Below, piece after piece: positions 54,550-64,000 of a stretch of 64,000 nucleotides of DNA. The stretch covers positions 310,001 to 374,000 of the forward strand of contig NW_015622543.1 in NCBI RefSeq assembly GCF_000835495.1, written 5' to 3'. Position 1 is the stretch's first letter. Every line of letters begins with the position of its first letter. A model generated the notes under the pieces. That model did not search any database. It was given only the letters and a program-made list of their open reading frames with translations, and was not told the origin of the DNA. The position numbers and the translations under genes are program-made. This DNA is from Cladophialophora immunda. Taxonomy: Eukaryota; Ascomycota; Eurotiomycetes; Chaetothyriales; Herpotrichiellaceae.

Positions 54550-54709
54550 CAGCTACACCTGAGGGCAAGCCACACCTTAGGAGTAAGCCACATCTGAGGG
54601 GTAGGCCACATCTGAGGGGTAGGCCACATCTGAGGGGTAGGCCACATCTGAGGGGTAAACCACATCTGAGGGGCAAGCCATATCTGAGGGGTAAGCCACA
54701 CCTATGAGC
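54550..54709. repeat. 18-bp tandem repeat upstream of the Zn2Cys6 gene
   Basis: About nine units of AAGCCACATCTGAGGGGT, differing mostly by C/T and A/G changes. It ends about 120 bp before the ATG at 54832, so it lies in the promoter or 5' leader of that regulator. The minus-strand open frame across it is a by-product. Confidence 0.9.
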
Positions 54710-54831
54710 AATCCGTCGCTCGCCGATGACGTAGATGTTCCAGTGAGACAAGAAACAGGTTTAGAAGGGCTTAATCAGGTTTTTACCTCTGGCGGAGCTG
54801 TTCTGCTACGACCTTATCGTTTGTGCTCACA

Positions 54832-55973
54832 ATGCCTAAGACGACAAAGACGACCAGGGTCCCGAGGACCGTTGGCAGCAACGTGGATCAAAGTAGAAGG
54901 CGGACGCCCCGTGCTTGCGATCGTTGTAGACTCAAGAAATCGAAGGTGCAATCCCACAGATTATAATACCTACCGGAACATAAAAGCTGAAACTGACCAT
55001 GAAAAGTGCGATGGCAAGGCAAAATGTAAAACATGTGAAGAGAATGACAGCGACTGTACATACACTGCCAGAAGAGCTCGGGAGGATCGGAAATAGTGAG
55101 TTGGTAGCCAGCGTATATGGCGTCTCTTGATCTTCTAACGCTGATAGTTATTTCCAAATGCGTAAGGTCACTGACGAAGCCTTGCAACGATTATATTGGG
55201 CTTGCCGACGAAAAGAAGATTTTCCGGGAAATCTTCCCAACGAGTCAAAGGGCACCGTAACTACGAAGGACATTCTCGAAGGCTTGGGCCTTATTGGACC
55301 TGAGCTAAACGATTCGCCCTTCGAGCAGAGTGTGAAAGTGGCGGATCACATCTCTTCTTCCGTCATGTCACATTCTCTGCATGCGGAGTCGACTCAATCT
55401 ACAACGCCGTCTCCGTCGCCGACTGGCTCAAAACAGAGCGACAAATCGTCCTCGTCCCGCACTGTCAGCATACTATTGCCTACAACAAATTGGGATCAGA
55501 CTCAGAGTTCAAGTGGCTTTACTTTGCCGAAATTACTTAATCAACCCAAAAATAAAGCAGAAGGGCAAATCAACATAGGCCCGAACCATCTACTTACCAG
55601 ACCAACGTCCGAGACCAACGCAAAAAGTAACCAACTCCACGTATTTACCGGCGCTTCTACCTCCACATCTGGGCCAACATATCTCCAGCTACAATGTGAC
55701 CACTTCCTAGATGCAAACCTCTTACACGAGACGACATCTTGGCTTGCGCCTATGAACCGCGAAGAGTCAGACATTTCCGCCTTGAACGTGGACACTTGTG
55801 AAATCAACAGGGAAGTCTTGCAAGTTCAGCCATTTTTGGACAGAAGTGCCACCTTTTATTCCAAGCTAAGTACACCAGTATATCAAAACCCGTCAACGAA
55901 AGGACTAGTTACCCTAAGCTGTGATCCTCAGCCGGCGTCGGGCGATAGTTTCGCAGCGCATGGGTCGTTATAG
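54832..55973 (+). CDS. Zn2Cys6 transcription factor
   Basis: Nuclear fungal binuclear-cluster regulator. Exons 54832-54945, 55007-55095 and 55148-55973, with introns of 61 nt (GTGCAA...CTGACC...AAAAG) and 52 nt (GTGAGT...TTCTAACGC...GATAG); product 342 aa. The spliced cluster reads ACDRCRLKKSK, CDGKAKCKTC, EENDSDC, with spacing C-x2-C-x6-C-x5-C-x2-C-x6-C and an intron exactly before the third Cys. After it comes the usual linker with KVTDEALQRLYWACRRKEDF, KDILEGLGLI, then a Ser/Thr/Pro-rich tail. No fungal-specific transcription-factor middle domain was seen. The start is the ATG that leads directly into the cluster. An 18-bp repeat lies upstream. Confidence 0.85.
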
Positions 55974-56020
55974 TCTTGAAGGTGATGAGCTGACCCTGTT
56001 TCCGGGTCTGGCTGCCGTCA

Positions 56021-56847
56021 CTAAATCAAGCGATTCATGACCTCCTCATCCTCCATCACTTCATGATATGCATCCACCGTCTCGAGTGTCTCAATTTCTG
56101 TGCCAACTTTGGGTGCCGTTTCGCATACCGGCTCAGCCGCTAAGTGCCAGCTTTGCGCCGTTGACAAGCAATATGAGGTTGTCGATGGATCATTGTGACA
56201 GTCGATTGGAAGCTTGGAGATGCATGCCATGTGAATATGCTGGGACTTCTGTCACCGCTGCCTTCGAATCGGCACGAGGGGAGCACCCCTGGCCACCGAT
56301 TAGACCTATTCCATTGAGAATATGAACCGGCGTGGGGAGATGGTTGGTCTCGTCGATCAGGAAATCGATGTTCTCGTAGGCTTGCTGGATTGCACCGTTG
56401 GCTCGACCTCCATTCCTCACATGCGCTGCAAGTTGTGATAGCCCTAAGCCGCTGCGAATCATGCAGATGAGATCTCTGTTTGCGTTCGTGTCACCTGCTC
56501 TAATTATTGCGATAATTCCTCCGAGGAGTTGCTTGTAGTGTTCCACTTCTTGCCGCACGGAGGCGAGCTCTTCCACATTTCGGCGAAGTGCGACTTTTCT
56601 TCGCTGGTCTGAGCTAGCATCATATATGCAGACATGCTTTCCCCTCGCGCACGCCTCACAAGGGTTACCACCTGTACACTAATAGAAGGTTGACATGTTA
56701 ATATGACTAAACTCCTAACTGCTGAGCTGCACATACTTTCGTTCGCTTCCGCTTACAAGATCCACAAGCTGTTGAGATCTTCCGGGCCCCTTGCTTTACT
56801 ATGGAGCTAAGCGAAGCAACATTCTCAGGAGCCAAAGGTCTTAGCAT
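56021..56847 (-). pseudogene. Truncated Zn2Cys6 regulator
   Basis: Exon 1 is 56847-56737 and exon 2 starts at 56678, joined over a 58-nt intron (GTATGT...CTATTAG). The cluster is intact: ACGSCKRKRTK, CTGGNPCEACARGKHVC, followed by a linker coil with RRKVALRRNVEELASVRQEV. The frame stops at 56190 (199 aa). A different frame then stays protein-like to 56021 (SYCLSTAQSWHLAAEPVCET, VMEDEEVMNRLI) and resembles the linker before the middle domain of this regulator class. The large middle and C-terminal domains are missing. A frameshift plus truncation is the simplest reading; a short DNA-binding protein could still be made. Confidence 0.65.
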
Positions 56848-57009
56848 CGTCCGATGTTTTATTACTCGTATGGCCAACAAGAGCCCGAGCGGTAAGAGGC
56901 GTCCTTTAGAAGATAATATCGAGCTTACAAGGGTAAAGGAAGGTATCTCGGTGAGCGCGCGTTGGACATATACAGACAATATTATCGGAGGGACAATCCG
57001 ATACGCCAA

Positions 57010-57474
57010 GGAGAATGCTGCGAGACCTTAAGTAATGTTGACAACGAAGCAATGCAAAAAGCAGGTCTGCGCCGGAGATTATCTCCGGGCCCTGTTAAGA
57101 TGCTTTACATATCGTAGTCGTTGAGACCGTGCGAGTGGGTCTCCCGCCTGTAATGGTAGCCCACACAATTCTTTGTGACCCAACGTTGGATGTTTTTTCC
57201 GGATCAGCTCCGAACATGTTGGGTTCCCCCGGGAGGTTTAACCGAACAGGTCCCATCTCTCCGCTACGATCATAGTGAAGGGATGCAGCCACCATGCCAT
57301 TTGCACGGCTTTTGATCCCCTTCGTAATAAGGCACAGGCACTAATCTCTCCATATCTAGCGTCCTGGAGCCTGGACCACTTTGGCCCGTCTCGTAGCCAA
57401 ATACAGTGCTAAAATGTAATTGTTTCAACGTACAGCAATTACGACTCAGCGCCACTCTTAAATTGTTACCAATA
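57010..57474. other. Unassigned minus-strand frames
   Basis: Two minus frames (57455-57270 with GPGSRTLDMERLVPVPYYEG, and 57295-57095 with RLNLPGEPNMFGADPEKTSN) look weakly protein-like and may be pieces of one broken gene. No family, start or splice link could be found. Confidence 0.25.
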
Positions 57475-57645
57475 CCATACAGTTTTCGAAATACCGCCGT
57501 GAAATACGCTTGCTGCTGATTCGTAGCTGCGTTAGTCGAGCTATTGCAATTGGGGAAAGCGCAACCCGCTTATACCCTTAGCGTCTCACGGGAGAAAGTT
57601 GCAATGTGTCCGCAAAGGGGAGGGCGGTTTCGGGAACGACTGTAG
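57475..57645 (-). repeat. Right copy of a diverged inverted repeat
   Basis: Reverse-complement partner of 53905-54070. The two copies bracket about 3.4 kb holding both Zn2Cys6 genes. See the left copy for shared words. Confidence 0.7.
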
Positions 57646-58171
57646 CAAGGATAACAGACACTGCTCTTCCGCCTCCGATAGATAATTTACTGAATTCGAC
57701 ACTCCCTGCCCTGGTCATCACTTTTAACTTCTTGACAGGTAGTGTCCATGGCGATTGACGGACATGACTTCTGTGGAACCTGTTTCCCGGTTCCAAGATG
57801 ACATGCCACTTTGCAATGTAGCTGAGCGGTTACTACCAATCACACCCAACTTTTGGTTGGCCTTCCCAGCTTTAGTTTGTGTCAGGTGAAGGAGTCTAAG
57901 TTAGCTGGCGGACAAACCCCTCACCCATCAAACTAAGAACCATCTACTATGCTCTAAGCACGGACGGCATTTTACAGGTTCCCTTTTCATCTCTGTGATG
58001 GCGCAAACAGGTGAATAAACAAAAAGAACCCTCTCCCCCAACAACACACTCCGGAGATATCACGCACAGATAAAGCGAACCGTGGTACAACATAGTGTGG
58101 AACAGCGCCACTCTCCCATTTCCATTCTCGGACTTCCCAAACAACCTCATCCTCAACATATTATTCAATGT
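57646..58171. other. Intergenic, no gene recognised
   Basis: 3' flank of the methyltransferase gene. No supported frame. Confidence 0.4.
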
Positions 58172-59270
58172 TTAGATAACCTTCTGACCGAATACAATAT
58201 GGCTTGCTTGTGTAAGTCAGGTCGTTATGAGGGGCACTTTCGATTGCTGAAGGGGCTCAACTTACAACTGACACCACAAAGGAAATTTCTGATTGTCTGC
58301 TTCGTCGCAAACCTGTTTCACAAACTCTCTGACGTTCTCAGATGACCACCCCAAGCCATATACAAACGGCTTGAGGACGAGACCTTCAAGGCCCTCTCGG
58401 TATTCGCAAAGACGCAGATCACCAATCACTTTCTGTTGTGATTTAATCGTCAGAACAGCAGGGGGGGCTGGGACACTTACCAGTCTCATATCACAGGGCC
58501 ACGGGCCAAGGGGGACTTTGAAGACACGGTGTTGTACATTCACGAATCCCTTATTTTCAAGCCACCCTTGAATTTCCCCCCCGACTGACAACTCGCGGCC
58601 TAGTGCACGGAAGGCCTTCATTGTCAGCGTATCTGCTAAACGGACGAGGCTTTTTTCTTCGGCTACGCCCTCCAAAGCTTGGTGACTGTAATCAAGCTCC
58701 TGAAATTCAATCCAGCCCAAGTTTTTCAAATTTCTGCAGAAAGGGTGAGTGTCAACTCGAATTCCAGACAAGGAAAGCTCACGCATAGCATTGTTGGATA
58801 AGCTCCGGCCAATTTTTCACTGATCCCCCGGTTTGACGTGAGTGGATAAAGTCGAACGGTTCGCCGTGAGTCCAGTGGTCCTCCATGTCATCGAGCACGA
58901 AAGTGAGGTTCGGTGGAACCCATGTTGGTTGTATTGGGCTGAGGTCGATGCCAGTGACCTGCCAATTGGGATGGTCATCGGCGACTTGCACGGCCCATGT
59001 CCCAGTTCCACAGCCGAGATCTAGAACGCGGTCGCTCTGCTCGGGTACGGGGGCAAGATAGTGCTTGCCACCAAGTAAAGCCGTGCAGTAGCAGTGGAAG
59101 AGGTCGAGACAGGATTGCTGGATCTCATCATCGGGAATCAAGTATGCTGAAAAGATCAACATGGTGCACACTGCGTGGGGCCGGATTTGAGCTTTACTAC
59201 TCTGCCGATACCTGTGGTATCGGCGACCGTATTGCCTTTGACCATCTAAAATATCCGTTGGTATGCTGGT
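58172..59270 (-). CDS. LaeA-like SAM methyltransferase
   Basis: Exons from 3' to 5': 58202-58172, 58432-58266, 58733-58481, and an exon ending at 58784; introns are 63, 48 and 50 nt. The 48-nt one (GTAAGT...ACAACAG) is a stopless multiple of three. Spliced motifs in family order: AYLIPDDEIQQSCLDL, VLDLGCGTGTWAVQVADDHP (SAM-binding), GIDLSPIQPTWVPPNLTFVL, EPFDFIHSRQTGGSVKNWPE, NLKNLGWIEFQELDY, VFKVPLGPWPCD, and C-terminal HIVFGQKVI. LaeA-type proteins are nuclear regulators of secondary metabolism, or pathway-bound methyltransferases. Conserved N-terminal residues (GQRQYGRRYH) lie near 59200-59230, but the junction and start codon are unresolved. No metabolic cluster is visible beside it. Confidence 0.75.
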
Positions 59271-59752
59271 AGTGTTGGTTGCTTGAGAGCTGACTTCTCA
59301 TCAATTACAGATTCCAACAGTCGGTTGGGACGCACTTATCGCTTTCGTATGCAGAATCATGATCCGTCTGCTTCCAATTCTGTCAGCATAAGTCGTTCAT
59401 GTCTTCGTGGGAATTTACCATTGTTTTGAAATGACGGGTGGTTTGTACCTTTGTCTTATAAAGGTCATAGGGATAGTAAAACTATTTAGAAGAGAACGAA
59501 AGGGAAGAAGTTACTGTAGGAGCTGCAACGTTTATAGGATTTGCTGTACTTGTCGCGAGAATGGATTTTCCCATTTCGGAACAAAAAGGTACAGTTGAAC
59601 CATATTAGGTATACAAGCGGTTCTCGTGATCGGAAAACGTTTCCGACGTTGTCCTTGGCATGTTTGCATGCCTCGGTGTTCACGATCTCTCCTTTTTTCA
59701 TGCGCCATCTTGAATCTTGACTTTTCCGGTCATTGTCCCATGGTCCAAAGTT
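59271..59752. other. Divergent promoter region
   Basis: Between the methyltransferase and the C2H2 gene. No gene-like frame beyond a possible missing first exon of the methyltransferase. Confidence 0.35.
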
Positions 59753-61229
59753 ATGGCAGAGAATAGATTGAAGATCCGATTTGTCTCGCCAGGAAGGAAC
59801 ACTCAGCCTCCCAGGGCAAGAACGTACTCGTCCTCGCATTCGAACTCGAGGCCTACCCTTTTCACCTGCAGCGAGACCTATCCTTCAAAGCGCAATCAAC
59901 ATATTCGAGACGGCGGTGGCCTTGATCCATGGAGATTCCTGGAGACCATCGAGTTACGACTGAACGAGTTGGAACGGAGGATGCCTTTCCGCTCCTTCGC
60001 GGCCATGATCGACTCCTTTTTCGAGCGTCTTGACCGGCTCGAAACGCCGCCGGAGAATAGCCAGATGAATAACTTCCCGTCGAATGACGAACTACACCTG
60101 CTTTCGCGCGCCGCAATGCGGTTATCAGCTCTGGAGAAAAGAGAAGGAATATTTTACAACTTTGTTGCAACACTTAAACAAAGCAAGAAATATCGATGCC
60201 CAGATGAACACTGTACGAATCTGTACGACAAGCCGGAGCTGCGGAAACATTTCATGCAGAGACATCACCCACTGTCGACGTTGATGGAAAAAGAAGTGTG
60301 TAGGCCTTGTGGAGAAGTCTTCCGCTCGCCTCAAGGTCTTCAAAATCACGAAAAGAGAGACCATAACTCTGATCCGAAAGTGAGGATTGAACCTTATTTA
60401 AGATGGTTTCTTCAATCTGACGGTATGTCCAACGATCTCGAATACCCCATAAATATTCGGTGCAAGTTGACAATTTCCAGCTGAAAATGCCTATATGGCG
60501 CTGCTTTCTCCCGACACGAGGCTAGATGACACTCGGAAGCCAAAAACATCACTCAAATATGACTCGGTGCGTGGAATCGGCATGGAAACGGCTCTGAGCA
60601 CGGGAAAGAGAAGCAAAAAGAGGAAGGCAACTCAGCTAGACATAACAGATCTATCGGGGCAACAGAGTCTAGGATACGGAGACCTCCCGGAGAATGTGTC
60701 AACTCGAGCCAACATGGATGAGGTGATTGATGGGCCACACCAAAAGGCGACAGCAGGGCACAACCTTCTGGATGTTGAAGGTGGTGCAACTCAAATTACA
60801 CATCTCAACTCTCAAGATGACCTTGGCGAAGGGATGTTTCGTGCCCCCGAATCACGACAAGCTGTGGTGCATGATGACGCGGTCCGGACGGAAGAAACAC
60901 CAAACAGATCAGCAACACAATCGCACCAAATCTCTGTCGAATTCTCCGTGGATGAGTTGTACAGCAATATGGTGCATCAAATGGACTTTGAAGATTTCAT
61001 CCCTTTTGCCGAGGGTGCTACTAACTCAAATGATGAGGCGCTGACCACATTCGGGTCTTCGTACGCTCCTTGCACCTTAACATTCAATGACCAAGAGGGC
61101 CCGGGGTTATCTTACGACAACGATTCGGGACATTGCCCACCGACAGTCTCCGAAATGTACGATTCCCTTCTGAATGAACTGTTTAGCGAGGCTTCATCTG
61201 GCAACCCTGTACGTACTGAATTTATCTGA
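59753..61229 (+). CDS. C2H2 zinc-finger protein
   Basis: Exon 1 ends at 60422 and exon 2 is 60481-61229; the 58-nt intron (GTATGT...TTGACAATTTCCAG) joins ...WFLQSDAENAYMALLSP. The ATG at 59753 (MAENRLKIRFVSPG) gives 472 aa; one at 59717 would add 12. Order: a Ser-rich N-terminus, a helical segment (about 60-115, FLETIELRLNELERRM), finger 1 CPDEHCTNLYDKPELRKHFM with its His pair, finger 2 CRPCGEVFRSPQGLQNHEKR, then a basic patch (TGKRSKKRKATQ) likely acting as a nuclear signal, and an acidic C-terminus (MDFEDFIPFAEGATNSNDEA) suited to activation. A sequence-specific or chromatin-associated regulator is likely; targets are unknown. Confidence 0.7.
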
Positions 61230-61562
61230 GGCGCACCTTTGGCATCAGTATACAATGGCCTGGACTCCAGCAAGGCGGCTTTACCAATCAAATTGATCTT
61301 CGCGGTCTATAAGCCCGAGACGGGAGATGACTATCTCTCGCAGCAGCTTTCAGATGCGAATCCAGTTCCGCCTGGGGTCAGGTATCATGATGTCCCAGAG
61401 CTAAGCTCAGCCGACCTATGGTTTTTCCAAGCGTAGAGCATAACTGCCATATACAGTTCCTTTTCGGGAGTTGGTGCAGGTACGCTGAATCTCAAGTACG
61501 CGGCGACTAGCACTCTGTTAATTGTTCAGTAAGATAACGGGACTGAGGATGAAGGTGGAGGC
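61230..61562. other. Intergenic between convergent genes
   Basis: Contains a 65-codon plus frame (61239-61436) just after the C2H2 stop. It is protein-like in places (KLIFAVYKPETGDDYLSQQL) but has no support. Confidence 0.3.
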
Positions 61563-62065
61563 CTACATGTCGGTCCCTCTCAACTCAACCACCCCTTCTT
61601 CGCCAGACTCTGGAGAACGGCCAGCTTTGTCATACTTCATGATCCATTTGTCCTCTGGTGTACCTCCGAGGTGGTGACACCAGATAGCGGACGTGCCCTG
61701 GCCTTCAGCAAACAATTCCCATTTGGGTGCTCGGATCCATTCGCTTTTGGCCGAAGTTCTTTTCACAATATTGACAGTGCTATGTTGATATTCGCCGTCA
61801 TAGGGCAAGGCCCCAAATAGAGTCTTAACCGCCTGTTCTTCCTGTGAGAGAAGGTCGTGCAGTGGAGAGCCGTAAGTACCGTATTCGAAACCACATCCTG
61901 CTCTTTCGACGCCGAGGAAACTGCGGTGGAATTCCTCAACACAGCCCAGCCTTTGTTCCCTAGGGTTTGTATAATTTCGAGCGCACTTTCACTTCGAGCG
62001 ATATCACAGGCTGTTTCTGGAGACGTATTGTCGGGAATCAGAATGTGGATGAGGTAGGGAGCCAT
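61563..62065 (-). CDS. Small hypothetical protein
   Basis: Exon 1 is 62065-61880 and exon 2 is 61841-61563, joined in phase 0 over a 38-nt intron (GTACTT...TCTCACAG), which is short for fungi; a donor further upstream is possible. Product about 154 aa. It starts MAPYLIHILIPDNTSPETAC, passes through a helix (ARSESALEIIQTLGNKGWAV), and the second exon reads EEQAVKTLFGALPYDGEYQH, WELFAEGQGTSAIWCHHLGG, EDKWIMKYDKAG, which looks like a compact alpha/beta domain. No signal peptide is seen and the family is not recognised. Confidence 0.5.
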
Positions 62066-63288
62066 GAAGAAACTCGTTTGTCAGGATTTTCTGGTTGAGC
62101 GTGCCTGGGAGGACGAGAGCTGAATTTCTGAGGGTCCGTACCCCATGAAGACTTCAAATCCAGCAGCCCTAGATTAGCGTGTCAAAGGGGATCTCAGTGT
62201 TGGAGATGTTATCTTTGGAAGATGTCCGATTGTCGCGAGCACATCGAGAGGAAAGATTTGGAGAGGGCGGCGAAAGTCACGTGGCTTCGTCTTTTTGATG
62301 GGATCGAATGGTGTCGGAGCGGGGACTTTGCAACAAGGGATTGCGCACAAAACAGCCAACGCAGCCATGATGCTGGGTATGGATCGCGGTCATGGGGGGT
62401 GTTGCCAGAGATAAAAGTCGTGCTCAGCTTCGCTCAGCCTCTTGCCACGTTCCTGCGTAGAAACACACGAATGTCGACTCAGAGGATACAGGCTCCCAGA
62501 CATTCTGAAGTGCATAATTGAAACCCCCTATGGTCCATATACCACAGATCAATTTTTGAAGACAAGGCTGGACAACTACTCATACGTGAGGGACAGGAGG
62601 GAAGATGTAGAAATAGTTAGGAGAGGAACAGAGATAATGCTGGGATGGGATAGATGCCTAATTTGGACGAAATGTGCCCATATCCTCTTTTGAACTAGGG
62701 AGCCGATGTTTTGTCAATCAATCGCCGATGAATCCTGAAGTACTTCCCGTACGCCGTAAACACTTTCACCTTCGCATACCGCAGCTTTCGTCGGCAAGTT
62801 CTCTGCGAGAGGCCTTCCACATACCACTGGACAAAGTTAAACCCTGAAAACAGTCGCCAGAAAAGTCGCAAAATTCCATGCACAAAACGTAAAAAGCGAA
62901 TTAAGAATACTTTTAGGTAGGCCCATAGCTACCACACAAGTATCCTGACAATCCTTATCCGTCCGCACGCAATTGATCGGACGAATATAGATGGTTTAAA
63001 CGAAACAGTGAGCAATCTGCACTTCTGAAGGCAATACAGCTGCCTGGTGCAACCGGACAGTAACATCGAACATGTCATTCTATACAGTCGCACCGCCGGA
63101 CCCCCAGTCACGAAACTAGTCTATGCTAGCAGATTCCTTGAATTATAATGCTTGCATACTACGAATTCGCAATCAGAGCAAATAGAAGGCTGTTTCACAG
63201 ATACAGTATCCCGCACGACTGACAGGCTGCGCGTCCTTTGCTCCTCCACAAGCCTGGAAGATGGCTGCAGTCAGACCTTGTTTGCGAA
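62066..63288. other. Intergenic, no gene recognised
   Basis: About 1.2 kb with short frames on both strands and no motif. Confidence 0.35.
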
Positions 63289-64000
63289 TCAGACTGAGTT
63301 GTTACTTGGCCTCTGGTCTGCGTCTTTTCTCAACTTCAACCACGCCCGCCTTGTAGCTTCATGCCTCTCTGACCGAGCTCTCTCAGTTCTTGCCTCTTCT
63401 TCAACTACTTTCCGCGCGGTAGTAAGTTTATTAGCCCTTTCCTTTGCACTTTGCTGTGCTCTTTTCTGAGCTTCTCTTCTTCCGGTCATTTTTTCTTGCT
63501 CCCGAGATCTCGCGATGGCAATTTGCTGTTCTGTCGCAATCCTTTTCTTCCTTACCGTCTTACGGTCCCTCTCCCATTTCGCGGCAGCAGAAATTACACG
63601 TTTACTATCAAGTTGCTTTTCCTTCTTCTCCTGTGCCCATGCCTCCTCTTCAATTCTTTCCTTCTGGAGACACCGGATTTCGGGTACCACTTGATCTTGG
63701 AACAAGGTCTCGTACATTGCGACTTCGGCTCCTTTCTTGAACAGCATTCTGACGAAAGGGTTTGAGGACTTTTCCCCAATAGAAGCCGGGCGTCTTCTTT
63801 ATGAATCTTCTGTCGCAGGATCTGCATTGTTTGCCAAGAGCCACATCACTACCTGTCCTTGCTTTGGCGAATCCACCTATGGCAGTGTAACAGTATAGTG
63901 TAAAGCTGTCCGGAGTTGGTTATCGCGAGCTTGAACATTCGCGCCGTGATGGAGTAAGGTTTTCAGGACAGATGTAAGTCCCATCGCGCTTGCCATATGA
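63289..64000 (-). pseudogene. Ankyrin-repeat protein, broken, 5' end outside the window
   Basis: A single frame entering from the right edge reads MASAMGLTSVLKTLLHHGAN, VQARDNQLRTALHYT, then a TAG, then GQVVMWLLANNADPATEDS, a TAA, and RMLFKKGAEVAMYETLF followed by a long charged helix (QKERIEEEAWAQEKKEKQLD and similar) to the stop at 63289. LL-x-x-GA and the TALH motif are ankyrin consensus. Both stops are in the same frame as the conserved text. A 39-nt GT-AG segment could remove the first but no intron removes the second, so I read it as a pseudogene. The C-terminal coiled coil of about 130 aa is intact. Confidence 0.6.

Noticed and set aside
54506..54751. Minus-strand frame of repeated Cys-Gly-Leu-Pro-Leu-Arg units
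   Set aside because: It is the reverse reading of the 18-bp tandem repeat, with no gene context.
63444..63765. Plus-strand Phe/Ser/Leu-rich frames
   Set aside because: They mirror the Lys/Glu-rich coiled-coil codons of the minus-strand ankyrin gene.

Overview
The window looks like a stretch of filamentous ascomycete (Pezizomycotina) nuclear genome. Introns are short (mostly 42-63 nt) with GTRNGT-type donors and CTAAC/CTGAC-like branch points, genes lie on both strands at moderate density, and the families are typical of moulds: a fungal bZIP, Zn2Cys6 and C2H2 regulators, a LaeA-type methyltransferase, BCS1-like AAA ATPase, Nma111/HtrA protease, F-box proteins, APH-like kinase, fungal PD-(D/E)XK-like nucleases and small secreted proteins. 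I could not fix the genus. No tRNA, rRNA, CRISPR or bacterial-type feature was seen. All splice models are read by eye from frame continuity and splice signals.

Layout. 0-4.3 kb: the 3' part of a SUR7/PalI-like membrane protein, a bZIP gene and two small coiled-coil genes. 4.7-8.4 kb: a large SUMO-protease (Ulp1) relative that has lost its catalytic cysteine. 10-15 kb: a hypothetical gene, a J-domain protein, a Ser/Thr-rich protein and a secreted cysteine-containing protein. 15.8-18.2 kb: gene-poor DNA with a 97-bp tandem array whose units each hold two inverted repeats, and a 15-bp tandem repeat. 18.6-21.8 kb: a BCS1-like AAA gene broken by one in-frame stop, and a Ras-like protein with degraded nucleotide-binding motifs. 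23-28.3 kb: three unrecognised genes and a decayed partial copy of one of them. 28.8 kb: a long near-perfect palindrome. 29-32.2 kb: a repeat-rich gene containing an assembly gap inside its own tandem repeat. 32.4-39.5 kb: small unknown genes, a candidate small secreted protein, an intact-looking Nma111-like protease and a nuclease-fold protein. 39.7-43.3 kb: two F-box-type genes. 43.3-44.8 kb: relics (Tc1/mariner-type helix-turn-helix, a chromo-like gene fragment, a coding relic). 45.5-48.5 kb: a tightly convergent pair, a PD-(D/E)XK-like nuclease and a five-exon kinase-like protein. 49-52.6 kb: a chromo-like protein, a DUF7770-type protein and an APH-like kinase. 53.5-57.6 kb: a LINE RNase H relic, then a segment bracketed by diverged inverted repeats that holds one complete and one truncated Zn2Cys6 regulator. 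58-62 kb: LaeA-like methyltransferase, C2H2 regulator and a small unknown gene. The right edge is a broken ankyrin-repeat gene.

No single metabolic cluster or operon-like pathway is visible. The region reads as an accessory compartment: regulators, kinases, nucleases, proteases and F-box proteins from expanded fungal families, many of them diverged or broken at catalytic residues, mixed with transposon relics, tandem arrays and copies that differ by transitions (RIP-like). The most system-like arrangement is the convergent nuclease/kinase pair at 45.5-48.5 kb. Its joint function is inference only.
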